Assembly: GCF_900215245.1 (NCBI RefSeq)
Contig: NZ_LT907842.1
Span: 3,906,001-3,970,000, forward strand
Length of the DNA: 64,000 bases
Source: Pseudomonas fluorescens
Lineage (GTDB): Bacteria > Pseudomonadota > Gammaproteobacteria > Pseudomonadales > Pseudomonadaceae
Reading direction: 5' to 3'
Position 1 is the stretch's first letter; each line of letters starts with the position of its first letter. This document shows, one piece after another, positions 29,964 to 39,533 of this stretch. The notes beneath the pieces are model-generated. The model ran no database searches and was not told the DNA's origin. It saw only the letters and a program-made list of their open reading frames with translations. A program made the position numbers and the translations under genes.

Positions 29964-30218
29964 ATGGTCGAAGAAGTAGAAATCAATCGCCTCTACTGGC
30001 ACAGCCGTCGCGGCATGCTGGAGTTGGACGTGTTGCTGGTGCCTTTCACCAGAGAGGTGTACAAGACGCTCAATCAGGTGGATCGCGAACTCTACGAGCG
30101 GCTGCTGACTTGCGAAGACCAGGACATGTTCGGCTGGTTCATGGAACGCGCCGAATCTGAAGATCCGGAGCTGCAGCGCATGGTTCGTAAGATTCTGGAC
30201 CGTGTCCAGCCCAAGTAA
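29964..30218 (+). CDS. sdhE: FAD assembly factor SdhE
   Basis: An 84-residue protein with the RGM motif ([13 protein letters not shown]) needed for attaching FAD to succinate dehydrogenase, followed by [14 protein letters not shown] typical of SdhE/YgfY. ATG 29964 follows TGAGGAGCG and gives the usual family length; the longer frame is implausible. The downstream ygfX overlaps its last codons. Confidence 0.93.
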   Translation: MVEEVEINRLYWHSRRGMLELDVLLVPFTREVYKTLNQVDRELYERLLTCEDQDMFGWFMERAESEDPELQRMVRKILDRVQPK

Positions 30219-30648
30219 TCGCTTCGAATGCCGCTGGCAGGCCTCTCGGCTGTTGCTGGCGGCGTATCTGCTCGCCCAGTTGTTTGCGCTGGGCGCTTTG
30301 CTGGTTGTTGATTTACCTTTCTCCAGCGTTGGCATCTTGGTGTGCCTGGCTCACGCTGCGTGGGTCTTACCGCGTCATATCCTGCTGACCCACCGTTCGT
30401 CGATTCGTGGCCTGCGCCGTGATGAAGACGGCTGGCAGTTGTTCAGCCATGAGCGAGGCTGGCACAGTGTTCAGCTACGTCCCGATAGCCTGGCATTGCC
30501 GCTGATCGTGGTACTGCGCTATCGGGTGCAGGGCGAATGGCGGGTGCGCTCGATCTGTGTGCCGATGGACTCGCAGGCCGCCGATGTGCATCGGCGCCTG
30601 CGGGTGCGCTTGAAGTTCAGCCGCCGTAGGTGGTTGGCACCAGAATAG
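30202..30648 (+). CDS. ygfX: YgfX-family membrane protein
   Basis: A 148-residue protein starting from GTG at 30202 inside the end of sdhE. Two membrane helices ([20 protein letters not shown] and the following [14 protein letters not shown] region) precede a soluble C-terminal part. This matches YgfX (CptA), the inner-membrane partner gene of sdhE in many gammaproteobacteria. Its last 32 bases overlap the end of the convergent nadB. Confidence 0.75.
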   Translation: MSSPSNRFECRWQASRLLLAAYLLAQLFALGALLVVDLPFSSVGILVCLAHAAWVLPRHILLTHRSSIRGLRRDEDGWQLFSHERGWHSVQLRPDSLALPLIVVLRYRVQGEWRVRSICVPMDSQAADVHRRLRVRLKFSRRRWLAPE

Positions 30649-32233
30649 TGTCGCGCGCCTCAGGCAACATCTGCGGATAGTCGAGGGTGTAATGCAGGCC
30701 GCGACTTTCCTTGCGCTCCATGGCTGAGCGGATCATCAACTCGGCAACCTGGGCCAGGTTGCGCAACTCGATCAAATCGCGGCTGACCTTATAGTTGCTG
30801 TAGAACTCGTCAATCTCATCCAGCAGCAACCGCACGCGGTGTTGAGCGCGTTGCAGACGCTTGTTGGTGCGCACAATGCCGACGTAGTCCCACATGAAGC
30901 GACGCAGTTCGTCCCAGTTGTGGGCGATGATCACGTCTTCGTCCGAGTCGGTCACCTGGCTGGCGTCCCAGCGCGGCAAGGCGGCGGGCACGGGGATGCG
31001 TGGCAGTTGCTCGAGGATGTCGGCTGCCGCAGAGCGGGCGTAGACAAAACATTCGAGCAGTGAGTTGCTCGCCATGCGGTTGGCGCCGTGCAGGCCGGTA
31101 AAACTGGTTTCGCCAATCGCATACAGGCCGGGCACGTCGGTGCGGCCATGCTGGTCGACCATCACGCCGCCGCAAGTGTAGTGCGCGGCCGGTACCACGG
31201 GGATCGGGCCTTTGGTGATATCGATGTTGAACGCCAGGCAGCGCTCGTAGACGGTGGGGAAGTGCGTCTTGATGAAGGCTTCGGGCTTGTGGCTGATGTC
31301 GAGGTAGACGCAGTCGATGCCCAGGCGCTTCATCTCGTGGTCGATGGCGCGGGCGACGATATCCCGTGGTGCCAGTTCGGCGCGGGGGTCAAAGCGCTGC
31401 ATGAAACGCTCGCCATTCGGCAGTTTCAGGTGCGCGCCTTCACCGCGCAGGGCTTCGGTGATCAGGAAACTCTTGGCTTGCGGGTGATACAGGCAGGTGG
31501 GGTGGAACTGATTGAATTCCAGATTGGCCACCCGGCAGCCCGAACGCCAGGCCATGGCGATGCCATCACCGCAGGCGCCATCGGGGTTACTGGTGTAGAG
31601 GTAGACCTTGGCCGCGCCGCCCGAGGCGAGAATGGTGAAGCGTGCGCCGTAGGTGTCGACTTCGCCGCTGGCGCGATTGAGCACATAGGCCCCGAGGCAG
31701 CGTTCGCCGTCCAGGCCCAGGCGTTTTTCGGTGATCAGGTCAACGGCGACGCGTTGCTCCAGCAATTCGATGTTGGGGCGTTGGCGGGCCTGGTCGAGCA
31801 GGGTCTTGAAGATTGCCGCGCCAGTGGCATCGGCGGCGTGGATGATGCGGCGGTGGCTGTGGCCGCCTTCACGGGTCAGGTGAAACTCGAAACCACCGTC
31901 GTCACTGCCCGCGTGTTCATCACGGGTGAACGGCACCCCCTGGTCGATCAGCCATTGGATGGCTTCACGGCTGTGCTCGACGGTGAAGCGCACGGCGTCT
32001 TCGTTGCACAGGCCGCCGCCGGCGTTGAGGGTGTCTTCGACGTGGGATTGCACCGTGTCGGTGTCGTCCAGTACCGCCGCGACACCGCCTTGGGCCCAGA
32101 ATGTCGAGCCGTTGGCCAGATCGCCCTTGCTCAGAACGGCAATGCGCAGGTGGCTGGGCAGGGTCAGTGCCAGACTCAAGCCGGCCGCGCCGCTGCCAAT
32201 CACCAGGACATCGTGTTGAAACTGTTGGCTCAT
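30617..32233 (-). CDS. nadB: L-aspartate oxidase NadB
   Basis: A 538-residue flavoenzyme that oxidises aspartate to iminoaspartate for NAD synthesis. The FAD-binding motif [13 protein letters not shown] is at the N-terminus; the substrate region includes HTRE-like [14 protein letters not shown], and [21 protein letters not shown] is the second FAD motif. ATG 32231-32233 gives the normal length. No paired nadA or nadC is in this window. Confidence 0.95.
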   Translation of the reverse strand: MSQQFQHDVLVIGSGAAGLSLALTLPSHLRIAVLSKGDLANGSTFWAQGGVAAVLDDTDTVQSHVEDTLNAGGGLCNEDAVRFTVEHSREAIQWLIDQGVPFTRDEHAGSDDGGFEFHLTREGGHSHRRIIHAADATGAAIFKTLLDQARQRPNIELLEQRVAVDLITEKRLGLDGERCLGAYVLNRASGEVDTYGARFTILASGGAAKVYLYTSNPDGACGDGIAMAWRSGCRVANLEFNQFHPTCLYHPQAKSFLITEALRGEGAHLKLPNGERFMQRFDPRAELAPRDIVARAIDHEMKRLGIDCVYLDISHKPEAFIKTHFPTVYERCLAFNIDITKGPIPVVPAAHYTCGGVMVDQHGRTDVPGLYAIGETSFTGLHGANRMASNSLLECFVYARSAAADILEQLPRIPVPAALPRWDASQVTDSDEDVIIAHNWDELRRFMWDYVGIVRTNKRLQRAQHRVRLLLDEIDEFYSNYKVSRDLIELRNLAQVAELMIRSAMERKESRGLHYTLDYPQMLPEARDTILVPTTYGG

Positions 32234-32417
32234 TTGAAGGATTCCGCAAAAAGCGATCCACAGGGGGTGGCGCAAACAGGACGCCTGGATCGGCGAATCA
32301 AAGGGTCACACGGGCCACTAGTATATAGAGGGGGGGAGCGGCACAATAGCCGGGCATTCGTGGCAATGTGAAATTACGGTGCACGGCGAGGGGCTGACTG
32401 ACTGGTTATTGAGGTGG

Positions 32418-32446
32418 GAACTTTTTGCATAAGCCCCGACTCAATA
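32418..32446 (+). promoter_or_regulatory. Possible upstream AlgU-type promoter
   Basis: GAACTT, a 17-bp spacer and TCAATA resemble the sigma-22 consensus (GAACTT...TCnnA). It lies about 255 bp before algU in the 464-bp nadB-algU gap. Weaker than the proximal site. Confidence 0.35.
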
Positions 32447-32611
32447 GCAGGTTGCCCGAAAGCTGGGAAAACGTTGAGTTTATTGGCCCGTCGGGAGCAT
32501 TGGACGCGTCAGAAGACCGGCGACAAGATTATTCGCGCAGCCGGCCTAACCCGCGCTGCGTTTTTCGTGTGTGCCAAATCAGTGCATGCCGGAAACTTGC
32601 TTGGAGGGGGA

Positions 32612-32639
32612 GAACTTTTGCGAAAAGTCCTAGTCTATG
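32612..32639 (+). promoter_or_regulatory. AlgU-dependent autoregulatory promoter of algU
   Basis: GAACTT (32612-32617), a 16-bp spacer and TCTATG (32634-32639) match the AlgU/sigma-E promoter pattern. It is about 60 bp upstream of the algU start, as expected for autoregulation. Confidence 0.75.
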
Positions 32640-32697
32640 TTTGCAAGCCTGATCGTTTAGTTATGCAAGCCTCCTTCAAGTACAACGAGGAGTGTTC

Positions 32698-33279
32698 ATG
32701 CTAACCCAGGAAGAGGATCAGCAGCTGGTCGAGCGCGTTCAACGCGGCGACAAGCGCGCATTTGATCTGCTAGTGCTGAAATACCAGCACAAAATTCTCG
32801 GGTTGATCGTGCGGTTTGTGCACGACACCCATGAAGCGCAGGACGTTGCACAGGAAGCCTTTATCAAGGCGTACCGTGCACTTGGCAATTTCCGCGGTGA
32901 TAGTGCGTTTTACACGTGGCTATACCGTATCGCCATCAACACGGCGAAGAACTATCTGGTGTCTCGCGGCCGCCGCCCACCGGATAGCGATGTAAGTTCA
33001 GAAGATGCAGAATTTTACGATGGTGATCACGGCCTCAAAGATCTCGAGTCGCCGGAGCGTGCATTGCTGCGCGACGAGATCGAAGGAACCGTTCATCGCA
33101 CAATTCAGCAACTGCCAGAAGATTTGCGTACGGCGTTAACTTTACGTGAATTCGATGGTCTCAGTTACGAAGACATTGCGAGCGTCATGCAGTGTCCGGT
33201 GGGGACTGTAAGGTCACGGATTTTCCGGGCCCGGGAAGCCATCGACAAAGCCTTGCAACCGTTGTTGCAGGAAAACTAA
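32698..33279 (+). CDS. algU: ECF sigma factor AlgU (sigma-22)
   Basis: A 193-residue RpoE-type sigma factor that directs the envelope-stress and alginate regulon. Region 2 (DLLVLKYQHKILGLIVRF, DVAQEAFIKAYRAL) binds the -10, and region 4 (LREFDGLSYEDIASVMQCPV, VRSRIFRAREAI) binds the GAACTT -35. The sequence is almost identical to P. aeruginosa AlgU. ATG 32698 follows GAGGAGT; the in-frame ATG two codons upstream is less well placed. Controlled by the anti-sigma factor MucA encoded next. Confidence 0.97.
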   Translation: MLTQEEDQQLVERVQRGDKRAFDLLVLKYQHKILGLIVRFVHDTHEAQDVAQEAFIKAYRALGNFRGDSAFYTWLYRIAINTAKNYLVSRGRRPPDSDVSSEDAEFYDGDHGLKDLESPERALLRDEIEGTVHRTIQQLPEDLRTALTLREFDGLSYEDIASVMQCPVGTVRSRIFRAREAIDKALQPLLQEN

Positions 33280-33311
33280 AGACAGCGGCGACAGCCAAGA
33301 GAGGAACCGCC

Positions 33312-33899
33312 ATGAGTCGTGATGCCCTGCAGGAATCGCTGTCCGCAGTGATGGATAACGAAGCGGATGAACTGGAACTTCGTCGAGTGCTCAATGCATT
33401 TGATGATGCCGAAACCCGTGATACCTGGTCTCGTTACCAAGTCGCTCGGGCGGTGATGCACAAGGATCTTCTAATCCCTCGTCTGGATATTGCTGCGGCC
33501 GTTTCTGCCGCGCTGGCTGATGAAGCCGTTCCGGCAAAAGCTGCTCGTGGCCCTTGGCGTAGCCTGGGTCGCCTGGCAGTAGCTGCCTCGGTAACTGTTG
33601 CCGTGTTGGCCGGTGTTCGCCTGTACAACCAGGACGAAATCGCCGGTGCCGAACTGGCCCAACAGACTCAGCAACCGGTCATGGCCGGTCCGCAAGTCAA
33701 AGGCCCAGCGGTACTGGCCGGCTACAAGGAAAGCGCTGATACCACTGGTCCCATGGCCAATGGTGTACTTCAGGGGCAATCCGGCTGGCAGGACCAGCGT
33801 CTTTCAGGCTACCTGCGCCAACACGCACAGGAATCGGCACTGAAAGGCACTGAAAGCGCTCTGCCATACGCTCGTGCAGCCAGCCTGGAAAACCGCTAA
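33312..33899 (+). CDS. mucA: Anti-sigma factor MucA
   Basis: A 195-residue single-pass inner-membrane protein. The N-terminal cytoplasmic part (MSRDALQESLSAVMDNEADE...) binds AlgU, a membrane segment is at about 83-104 (LGRLAVAASVTVAVLAGVRL), and the C-terminal part is periplasmic, where AlgW-type and MucP-type proteolysis releases AlgU. The frame is intact, without the truncations seen in mucoid strains. It follows algU by 32 bp. Confidence 0.95.
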   Translation: MSRDALQESLSAVMDNEADELELRRVLNAFDDAETRDTWSRYQVARAVMHKDLLIPRLDIAAAVSAALADEAVPAKAARGPWRSLGRLAVAASVTVAVLAGVRLYNQDEIAGAELAQQTQQPVMAGPQVKGPAVLAGYKESADTTGPMANGVLQGQSGWQDQRLSGYLRQHAQESALKGTESALPYARAASLENR

Positions 33900-33915
33900 A
33901 CCGCTAAGGGGCCCT

Positions 33916-34875
33916 ATGCGCGCCATACCGCTCCTTACGCTTTTGCTCAGTGGTTGTTTTGCACTATCCGCCCATGCCGACGAAGCCCAAGACTGGCTGA
34001 CTCGACTTGGGCGTGCAGAGCAGCAGCAAAGCTTTGCAGGTACGTTCATCTACGAGCGTAACGGCAGTTTTTCTACCCATGACATCTGGCATCGTGTCCA
34101 GGACGGTCAAGTACGTGAGCGGCTGTTGCAGCTCGACGGTTCTGCCCAGGAACTGGTGCGGGTAAATGGAAAAACTCAATGTGTCAGTGGCACACTGGTC
34201 GCCGGCCTGGGCAATTCGCCTGACGCGCCTTCGCGCGCACTCGACCCGCTAAAACTCACTCAATTCTACGAACTGGCCGTCATTGGCAAATCCCGTGTGG
34301 CTGGTCGTAATGCAGTGATTGTGTCGATTACTCCACGCGATCAATACCGGTATGGCTTCGAGTTGCACCTGGATCGTGAAACCGCGTTGCCGCTGAAATC
34401 GTTGTTGCTCAATGATCAAGGCCAGTTGCTGGAGCGCTTTCAGTTCACGCGTCTGAATACGTCGGCAGCACTGACGGATCGCGATTTACAGCCCAGCGGC
34501 GAATGCACGCCTGTAGCGGTTTCGAACAGCAAAGCGCCCGAAGTGCCCGCCACTCAGGCATGGCACCTGGACTGGTTGCCCCCTGGTTTCCAGCTCACCA
34601 ACAGCATCTCGCGAAAAGACACCCAGACCAAAGCCACCGTTGACAGCCTGATGTATGACGACGGGCTGGCGCGCTTTTCCGTGTTTCTTGAATCGACCGA
34701 GGGTGCGAGTGTGAGCGAAACACGCACCCAGCTCGGTCCGACGGTTGCCGTGTCTCGCCGCCTGAACACCGTCGATGGCGAAGTCATGGTGACGGTTGTC
34801 GGCGAAATCCCTATCGGCACCGCTGAGCGTATCGCGCTGTCGGTGCGCGGCGAAAAGACCGCCGCCAAGCCGTGA
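33916..34875 (+). CDS. mucB: MucA-protecting periplasmic protein MucB (RseB-like)
   Basis: A 319-residue exported protein with a signal peptide (MRAIPLLTLLLSGCFALSAHA). The RseB large domain (SFAGTFIYERNGSFSTHDIWHRV) and small C-terminal domain are present. It binds the periplasmic part of MucA and blocks the first protease cut until displaced by stress signals. It follows mucA by 16 bp. The gene ends before a hairpin terminator, and no mucC follows. Confidence 0.93.
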   Translation: MRAIPLLTLLLSGCFALSAHADEAQDWLTRLGRAEQQQSFAGTFIYERNGSFSTHDIWHRVQDGQVRERLLQLDGSAQELVRVNGKTQCVSGTLVAGLGNSPDAPSRALDPLKLTQFYELAVIGKSRVAGRNAVIVSITPRDQYRYGFELHLDRETALPLKSLLLNDQGQLLERFQFTRLNTSAALTDRDLQPSGECTPVAVSNSKAPEVPATQAWHLDWLPPGFQLTNSISRKDTQTKATVDSLMYDDGLARFSVFLESTEGASVSETRTQLGPTVAVSRRLNTVDGEVMVTVVGEIPIGTAERIALSVRGEKTAAKP

Positions 34876-34993
34876 GTCGTTAATCCTATGTTCATCCTGG
34901 TCTTTCAATGTGAGCCTATGCTTGGTTGGGAGCGATGAGTATGAAATCTCTGGATCATTATTTTCACTTGCAAAAAATCCACATGTTTTTTAT

Positions 34994-35025
34994 AGGTCAG
35001 GGCCTGTAGGTCCTGACCTTATTTT
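34994..35025 (+). terminator. Hairpin between mucB and mucD
   Basis: AGGTCAGG...CCTGACCT followed by TTATTTTG forms a stable stem with a U-rich tail. It lies in the 234-bp gap 34876-35109, where P. aeruginosa has mucC. No reading frame resembling MucC is present. It implies that mucD may have its own promoter or be reduced by attenuation. Confidence 0.65.
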
Positions 35026-35109
35026 GTTCGCGGAACAAGGAAGCCGATCGCAGTTTCCGGCGTTTCTTGAACCCTGTCGCTCAACCCTGCTCGTCGTAAC
35101 GGGAGCTGT

Positions 35110-36552
35110 ATGTCGATACCACGTTTGAAGTCTTACCTATCCATAATCGCCACGGTGCTGGTGCTGGGTCAGGCGGTGTCCGCGCAAGCGGCCGAGCTGC
35201 CTGACTTCACCCAACTGGTGGAGCAGGCATCGCCTGCCGTGGTGAACATCAGCACCACGCAGAAACTGCCGGAGCGCAAAGTCTCGAACCAGCAGATGCC
35301 GGACCTGGAAGGCTTGCCGCCAATGCTGCGCGAGTTCTTCGAGCGCGGCATGCCGCAACAGCGCTCCCCGCGTGGTGGCGGTGGCGGTGGTCAGCGTGAA
35401 GCTCAGTCCCTGGGCTCGGGTTTTATCATTTCGCCTGATGGCTACATCCTCACCAACAACCATGTGATTGCTGACGCTGACGAGATCCTCGTCCGCCTGG
35501 CTGATCGCAGTGAGCTGAAAGCCAAGCTGGTCGGGACTGACCCGCGCTCTGACGTGGCCTTGCTGAAAATCGACGGTAAAGACCTGCCGGTGCTGAAACT
35601 GGGCAAATCCCAGGACCTGAAAGCCGGGCAGTGGGTGGTCGCTATCGGCTCTCCGTTTGGCTTCGACCATACCGTTACCCAAGGCATTGTCAGTGCCATC
35701 GGTCGTAGCTTGCCGAACGAAAACTACGTGCCGTTCATCCAGACCGACGTGCCGATCAACCCGGGTAATTCCGGTGGCCCGCTGTTCAACCTGGCGGGCG
35801 AAGTGGTCGGGATCAACTCGCAGATCTACACCCGCTCCGGTGGGTTCATGGGCGTTTCCTTTGCCATTCCTATCGACGTGGCCATGGACGTCTCCAACCA
35901 GCTCAAAGCCGGTGGCAAGGTCAGCCGTGGCTGGTTGGGCGTCGTCATCCAGGAAGTGAACAAAGACTTGGCTGAATCGTTCGGCCTCGACAAACCGGCC
36001 GGTGCGCTGGTCGCGCAAATCCAGGACGACGGCCCGGCTGCCAAAGGCGGTCTGCAAGTGGGCGACGTGATCCTGAGCATGAATGGTCAGCCGATCATCA
36101 TGTCAGCCGACCTGCCGCATCTGGTGGGTGCCCTTAAAGCCGGCAGCAAAGCCAAGCTGGAAGTGATTCGTGACGGCAAGCGCCAGACCGTTGAGCTGAC
36201 CGTTGGCGCGATTCCGGAAGAGGGCGCAACGCTGGATGCTCTGGGCAACGCCAAACCGGGCGCCGAGCGCAGCAGTAATCGCTTGGGCATTGCCGTGGTT
36301 GAGCTGAGCGAGGAGCAGAAGAAGAGCTTCGACCTCAAGAGCGGTGTTGTGATCAAGGAAGTTCAGGACGGCCCAGCTGCCTTGATCGGCCTGCAGCCGG
36401 GTGACGTGATTACCCACCTGAACAACCAGGCAATCAACTCCACCAAGGAATTCACCGACATCGCCAAGGCGTTGCCGAAGAATCGCTCGGTGTCGATGCG
36501 CGTGCTGCGTCAGGGGCGTGCAAGCTTCATCACGTTCAAGCTGGCCGAGTAA
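35110..36552 (+). CDS. mucD: Periplasmic serine endoprotease MucD (DegP/HtrA)
   Basis: A 480-residue exported protease. After a signal peptide ending AQA, the trypsin-like domain has the triad H118 (TNNHVIAD), D148 (RSDVALLK) and S221 (NPGNSGGPLF); the glycine-rich loop RGGGGGGQ lies before it. Two PDZ domains follow (about 255-350 and 380-475). It degrades misfolded envelope proteins and lowers AlgU activity. A bidirectional terminator follows. Confidence 0.95.
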   Translation: MSIPRLKSYLSIIATVLVLGQAVSAQAAELPDFTQLVEQASPAVVNISTTQKLPERKVSNQQMPDLEGLPPMLREFFERGMPQQRSPRGGGGGGQREAQSLGSGFIISPDGYILTNNHVIADADEILVRLADRSELKAKLVGTDPRSDVALLKIDGKDLPVLKLGKSQDLKAGQWVVAIGSPFGFDHTVTQGIVSAIGRSLPNENYVPFIQTDVPINPGNSGGPLFNLAGEVVGINSQIYTRSGGFMGVSFAIPIDVAMDVSNQLKAGGKVSRGWLGVVIQEVNKDLAESFGLDKPAGALVAQIQDDGPAAKGGLQVGDVILSMNGQPIIMSADLPHLVGALKAGSKAKLEVIRDGKRQTVELTVGAIPEEGATLDALGNAKPGAERSSNRLGIAVVELSEEQKKSFDLKSGVVIKEVQDGPAALIGLQPGDVITHLNNQAINSTKEFTDIAKALPKNRSVSMRVLRQGRASFITFKLAE

Positions 36553-36573
36553 CCCGCTAGCCTGCAACCCCAT

Positions 36574-36614
36574 AAAAAGCCCCGCCTTCGGTTAACGAAG
36601 GCGGGGCTTTTTTG
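36574..36614. terminator. Bidirectional terminator between mucD and bepA
   Basis: AAAAAGCCCCGCCTTCG...CGAAGGCGGGGCTTTTTT, a 15-bp stem with A/T tracts on both sides, serving both convergent genes. Confidence 0.92.
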
Positions 36615-36626
36615 TGGCTGATGGGT

Positions 36627-38060
36627 TTAGCTCATCATCCCTTTTACCAGGCGTTCCTGTTCGATCAACTCACGCTGGCGGGCATCTATTCGCGAGGACA
36701 GCGGGAAGTTGCTGCCGGCGCGGCGCTTGGCGAAGTCCAGCTGTTGAATGGCCTGCTTGAAGTCACCGACCAAGGCAAAGTACTCGGCGCGGGCCTGATG
36801 CAGGCCGATGATGTTGCCGGACAGGCCACGTGTCTCGGCAACCTGGTACCACACATCCGGATCATCCGGACGCGATTTGAGTAGCCCGTCCAAGGCCTTT
36901 TCCGCATCGGCGATACGGTTCTGCTTGATCAGCAAGTCCACCCGCACCTGATTCAGCGGGTAGTTGCCGGGGTACTGGGTGATCATCCGATCAGTGCGTT
37001 GCTGGGCGTCGGGCAAGCGGCTATTGGCCATGTCCAACTCGATCTGTGCCAGGTTGTAGGTGATGTCGTTGGGCGCCTTGGCCAACAATGGCTGCAAGTT
37101 TTCCCGTGCCTCTTTGTACTGAGTGCCTTTGATCTGGGCGATCGCCAGACCATAACGCGCCACATCGTTTTTCGGGTTCTCGTCCAACTGCGCCTGGAAG
37201 CGTTTGGCGGCGAGGCCCGGGGTGTCTTCGTATTGCAACTGCACCCGTGCGCGAATCAGCTGATAGCGCAAACTGTCTTCCTTGCCGCCGGGTTTGGCTT
37301 GCTCGGCGCGGTTGCGGGTGTCAGCGATCCGCGATTCGGTTACCGGGTGCGTCAGCAGGAATTCAGGCGGCTTGGCGTCGAAACGGTATTGGCGCATCAG
37401 GCGCTCAAACATGGTGGGCATGGAGCGTGGGTCGTAACCGGCTTTTTCCAGGTTGAGAATGCCGATACGGTCAGCCTCCTGCTCGTTCTGTCGCGAGAAC
37501 CGGCGCTGCTCCTGGATGGCCGCTGCCTGGCTGCCGGCAATCGCGGCAATCCCCGCATCGCCCGCGCCTGCTGCGGCCGCGATAATCCCGCCGAGCAACG
37601 CGGCCATCATCGGCAGTTGCATGCGCGACTGAGCTTCGACGCCCCGGGCAAAGTGGCGTTGGGACAAGTGAGCCAATTCGTGAGCGAGTACCGAGGCGTA
37701 TTCACCCTCGGTCTGGGCATTGAGGAACAGGCCGCCGTTGACCCCGATAATCCCGCCCGGCGCAGCAAAGGCGTTGAGTTGCGGGCTGTTGATCAGGATG
37801 AACTCCAGGCGTCGGTCGTTGACCTGGCTGGTTTCCACCAGCTTGTACACGCTGGTTTCGACGTAATCCTTGAGTTGTGGATCATTGAGCTGCGAGACCT
37901 GGCCCCGCAGGTAAGCCAGCCAGGCACGGCCCAGTTGGTATTCCTGTTGCGGAGAGACAATGGCAGAACTGGCGTCGCCAAGTGACGGCAGGTCGTCAGC
38001 GAAGCCCGGAGAGGCCAGCAGGCAGGCCAGCGTCAGCAGGGTAGGGCGCAAAAAAGTCAT
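36627..38060 (-). CDS. bepA: Periplasmic metalloprotease/chaperone BepA-like (M48, TPR)
   Basis: A 477-residue exported M48 peptidase. Signal peptide MTFLRPTLLTLACLLASPGFA. The zinc motif HELAH is at 127-131 (VLAHELAHLSQRH), with the third ligand in QNEQEADRIG. The C-terminal half (about 270-460) consists of TPR repeats such as YNLAQIELDMANSRLPDAQ. This layout matches BepA (YfgC), which promotes assembly or removal of LptD and other outer-membrane proteins. Confidence 0.88.
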   Translation of the reverse strand: MTFLRPTLLTLACLLASPGFADDLPSLGDASSAIVSPQQEYQLGRAWLAYLRGQVSQLNDPQLKDYVETSVYKLVETSQVNDRRLEFILINSPQLNAFAAPGGIIGVNGGLFLNAQTEGEYASVLAHELAHLSQRHFARGVEAQSRMQLPMMAALLGGIIAAAAGAGDAGIAAIAGSQAAAIQEQRRFSRQNEQEADRIGILNLEKAGYDPRSMPTMFERLMRQYRFDAKPPEFLLTHPVTESRIADTRNRAEQAKPGGKEDSLRYQLIRARVQLQYEDTPGLAAKRFQAQLDENPKNDVARYGLAIAQIKGTQYKEARENLQPLLAKAPNDITYNLAQIELDMANSRLPDAQQRTDRMITQYPGNYPLNQVRVDLLIKQNRIADAEKALDGLLKSRPDDPDVWYQVAETRGLSGNIIGLHQARAEYFALVGDFKQAIQQLDFAKRRAGSNFPLSSRIDARQRELIEQERLVKGMMS

Positions 38061-38154
38061 GCACAGAGCCTTTCGACAAAGAGCTTACTGTAGCCGGACA
38101 CTGAGCTTCGGACCAGATATTCTAAGCACCCCAATCGCTTGTCCGGAGTAAACC

Positions 38155-38394
38155 ATGACCGACGCTGTCGCCTTTGATGCCGAACTCGATGCCAGTGGCC
38201 TCAATTGCCCGTTGCCTTTGCTCAAGGCCAAGTTGGAACTCAATCAATTGGCCAGCGGTGCCGTGCTTAAGGTCATCGCCACGGACGCTGGCTCCCAGCG
38301 CGATTTCCGGACCTTCGCCAAGTTGGCCGGGCATACTTTAGTGCACGAAGAAGACGCCGCCGGTGTGTACCGTTACTGGTTGCGCAAGGCCTGA
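38155..38394 (+). CDS. TusA-family sulfurtransferase
   Basis: A 79-residue protein with the family signature DASGLNCPLPLLKAKLELNQL, where the cysteine in CPLP carries sulfur as a persulfide. TusA-type proteins pass sulfur for tRNA thiolation and other pathways. Because Pseudomonas has several, I do not assign it strictly as tusA. It is divergent from bepA and 31 bp before the AI-2E permease gene. Confidence 0.85.
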   Translation: MTDAVAFDAELDASGLNCPLPLLKAKLELNQLASGAVLKVIATDAGSQRDFRTFAKLAGHTLVHEEDAAGVYRYWLRKA

Positions 38395-38425
38395 GCCGTT
38401 TGCCCCCATCATCCGAGGTTGATTG

Positions 38426-39496
38426 ATGTTCAAAGTGTTACGAGACTGGATTCAGCGCTACTTCTCCGACGAAGAAGCCGTGGTGCTGGCGGTCCTGCTG
38501 TTCCTGGCCTTTACGGCCGTGCTCACCTTGGGCGGGATGCTGGCGCCAGTGCTGGCCGGGATGGTGCTGGCTTACCTGATGCAGGGCCTGGTCACCACCC
38601 TGGAGCGTCTGCGCTTGCCGGGTGGCGTTGCGGTGGGCCTGGTGTTCGCCTTGTTCATGGGGTTGCTGGTGGTGTTTATCGTGGTGGTGTTGCCATTGCT
38701 CTGGCATCAGTTGATCACCCTGTTCAACGAATTGCCGGGGATGCTCGCCAAGTGGCAGTCACTGTTGCTGTTGTTGCCGGAACGCTACCCGCACCTGGTG
38801 TCGGATGAACAAGTGCTGCAAGCCATTGAAGTGGCGCGTGGCGAGATCGGAAAATTCGGGCAATGGGCGCTGACGTTTTCCCTGTCCAGCCTGCCGCTGC
38901 TGGTCAACATCATGATCTACCTGGTGCTGGTGCCGATCCTGGTGTTTTTCTTCCTCAAGGACCGCGCGATAATCGGCCGCTGGGTCAGCGGTTACCTGCC
39001 GCGTGAACGCGCGCTCATTACCCGCGTGGCCGAAGAGATGAACCGGCAGATCGCCAACTACATTCGCGGCAAAGTGATCGAGATTGTGATCTGTGGGGGC
39101 GTCACCTACATCGCATTTGTTGCGCTTGGGCTGAACTACGCGGCGCTGTTGGCGTTGCTGGTAGGCGTGTCGGTGGTGGTGCCGTATGTCGGCGCGGTGG
39201 TGGTGACGGTACCGGTGATGTTGATCGCATTGTTCCAGTGGGGCTGGAGTGACCAGTTCATCTACCTGATGGCGGTGTACGGCATTATTCAGACCCTGGA
39301 TGGCAACGTACTGGTGCCGCTGCTGTTTTCCGAGGCCGTCAACCTGCACCCGGTGGCGATTATCTGTGCGGTGTTGTTGTTCGGTGGGTTGTGGGGATTC
39401 TGGGGCGTATTCTTCGCGATTCCCCTGGCGACGTTGTTCAAAGCCGTGCTGGATGCCTGGCCGCGAAAAGAGCCGGTGGTTGCGCCTTTGTTGTAA
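38426..39496 (+). CDS. AI-2E family transporter (PerM-like)
   Basis: A 356-residue inner-membrane protein with about eight hydrophobic segments, of the UPF0118/AI-2E family. Visible landmarks: LGGMLAPVLAGMVLAYLMQGLV near the start, VPILVFFFLKDRAII in the middle and GNVLVPLLFSEAVNLHP near the end. ATG 38426 follows a GAGG site; a TTG one codon upstream is the alternative. Substrate unknown despite the family name. Confidence 0.85.
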   Translation: MFKVLRDWIQRYFSDEEAVVLAVLLFLAFTAVLTLGGMLAPVLAGMVLAYLMQGLVTTLERLRLPGGVAVGLVFALFMGLLVVFIVVVLPLLWHQLITLFNELPGMLAKWQSLLLLLPERYPHLVSDEQVLQAIEVARGEIGKFGQWALTFSLSSLPLLVNIMIYLVLVPILVFFFLKDRAIIGRWVSGYLPRERALITRVAEEMNRQIANYIRGKVIEIVICGGVTYIAFVALGLNYAALLALLVGVSVVVPYVGAVVVTVPVMLIALFQWGWSDQFIYLMAVYGIIQTLDGNVLVPLLFSEAVNLHPVAIICAVLLFGGLWGFWGVFFAIPLATLFKAVLDAWPRKEPVVAPLL

Positions 39497-39533
39497 CGCG
39501 TGGGGCGAACAGCCAGTGTTCGCCCCTCACGCA

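Noticed and set aside
31088..32371. 427-codon open frame on the plus strand
   Set aside because: Antisense shadow of nadB, which has intact FAD motifs.
32414..32704. 96-codon frame upstream of algU
   Set aside because: It covers the AlgU-type promoters and the algU ribosome-binding site, has no own ribosome site, and looks like chance.
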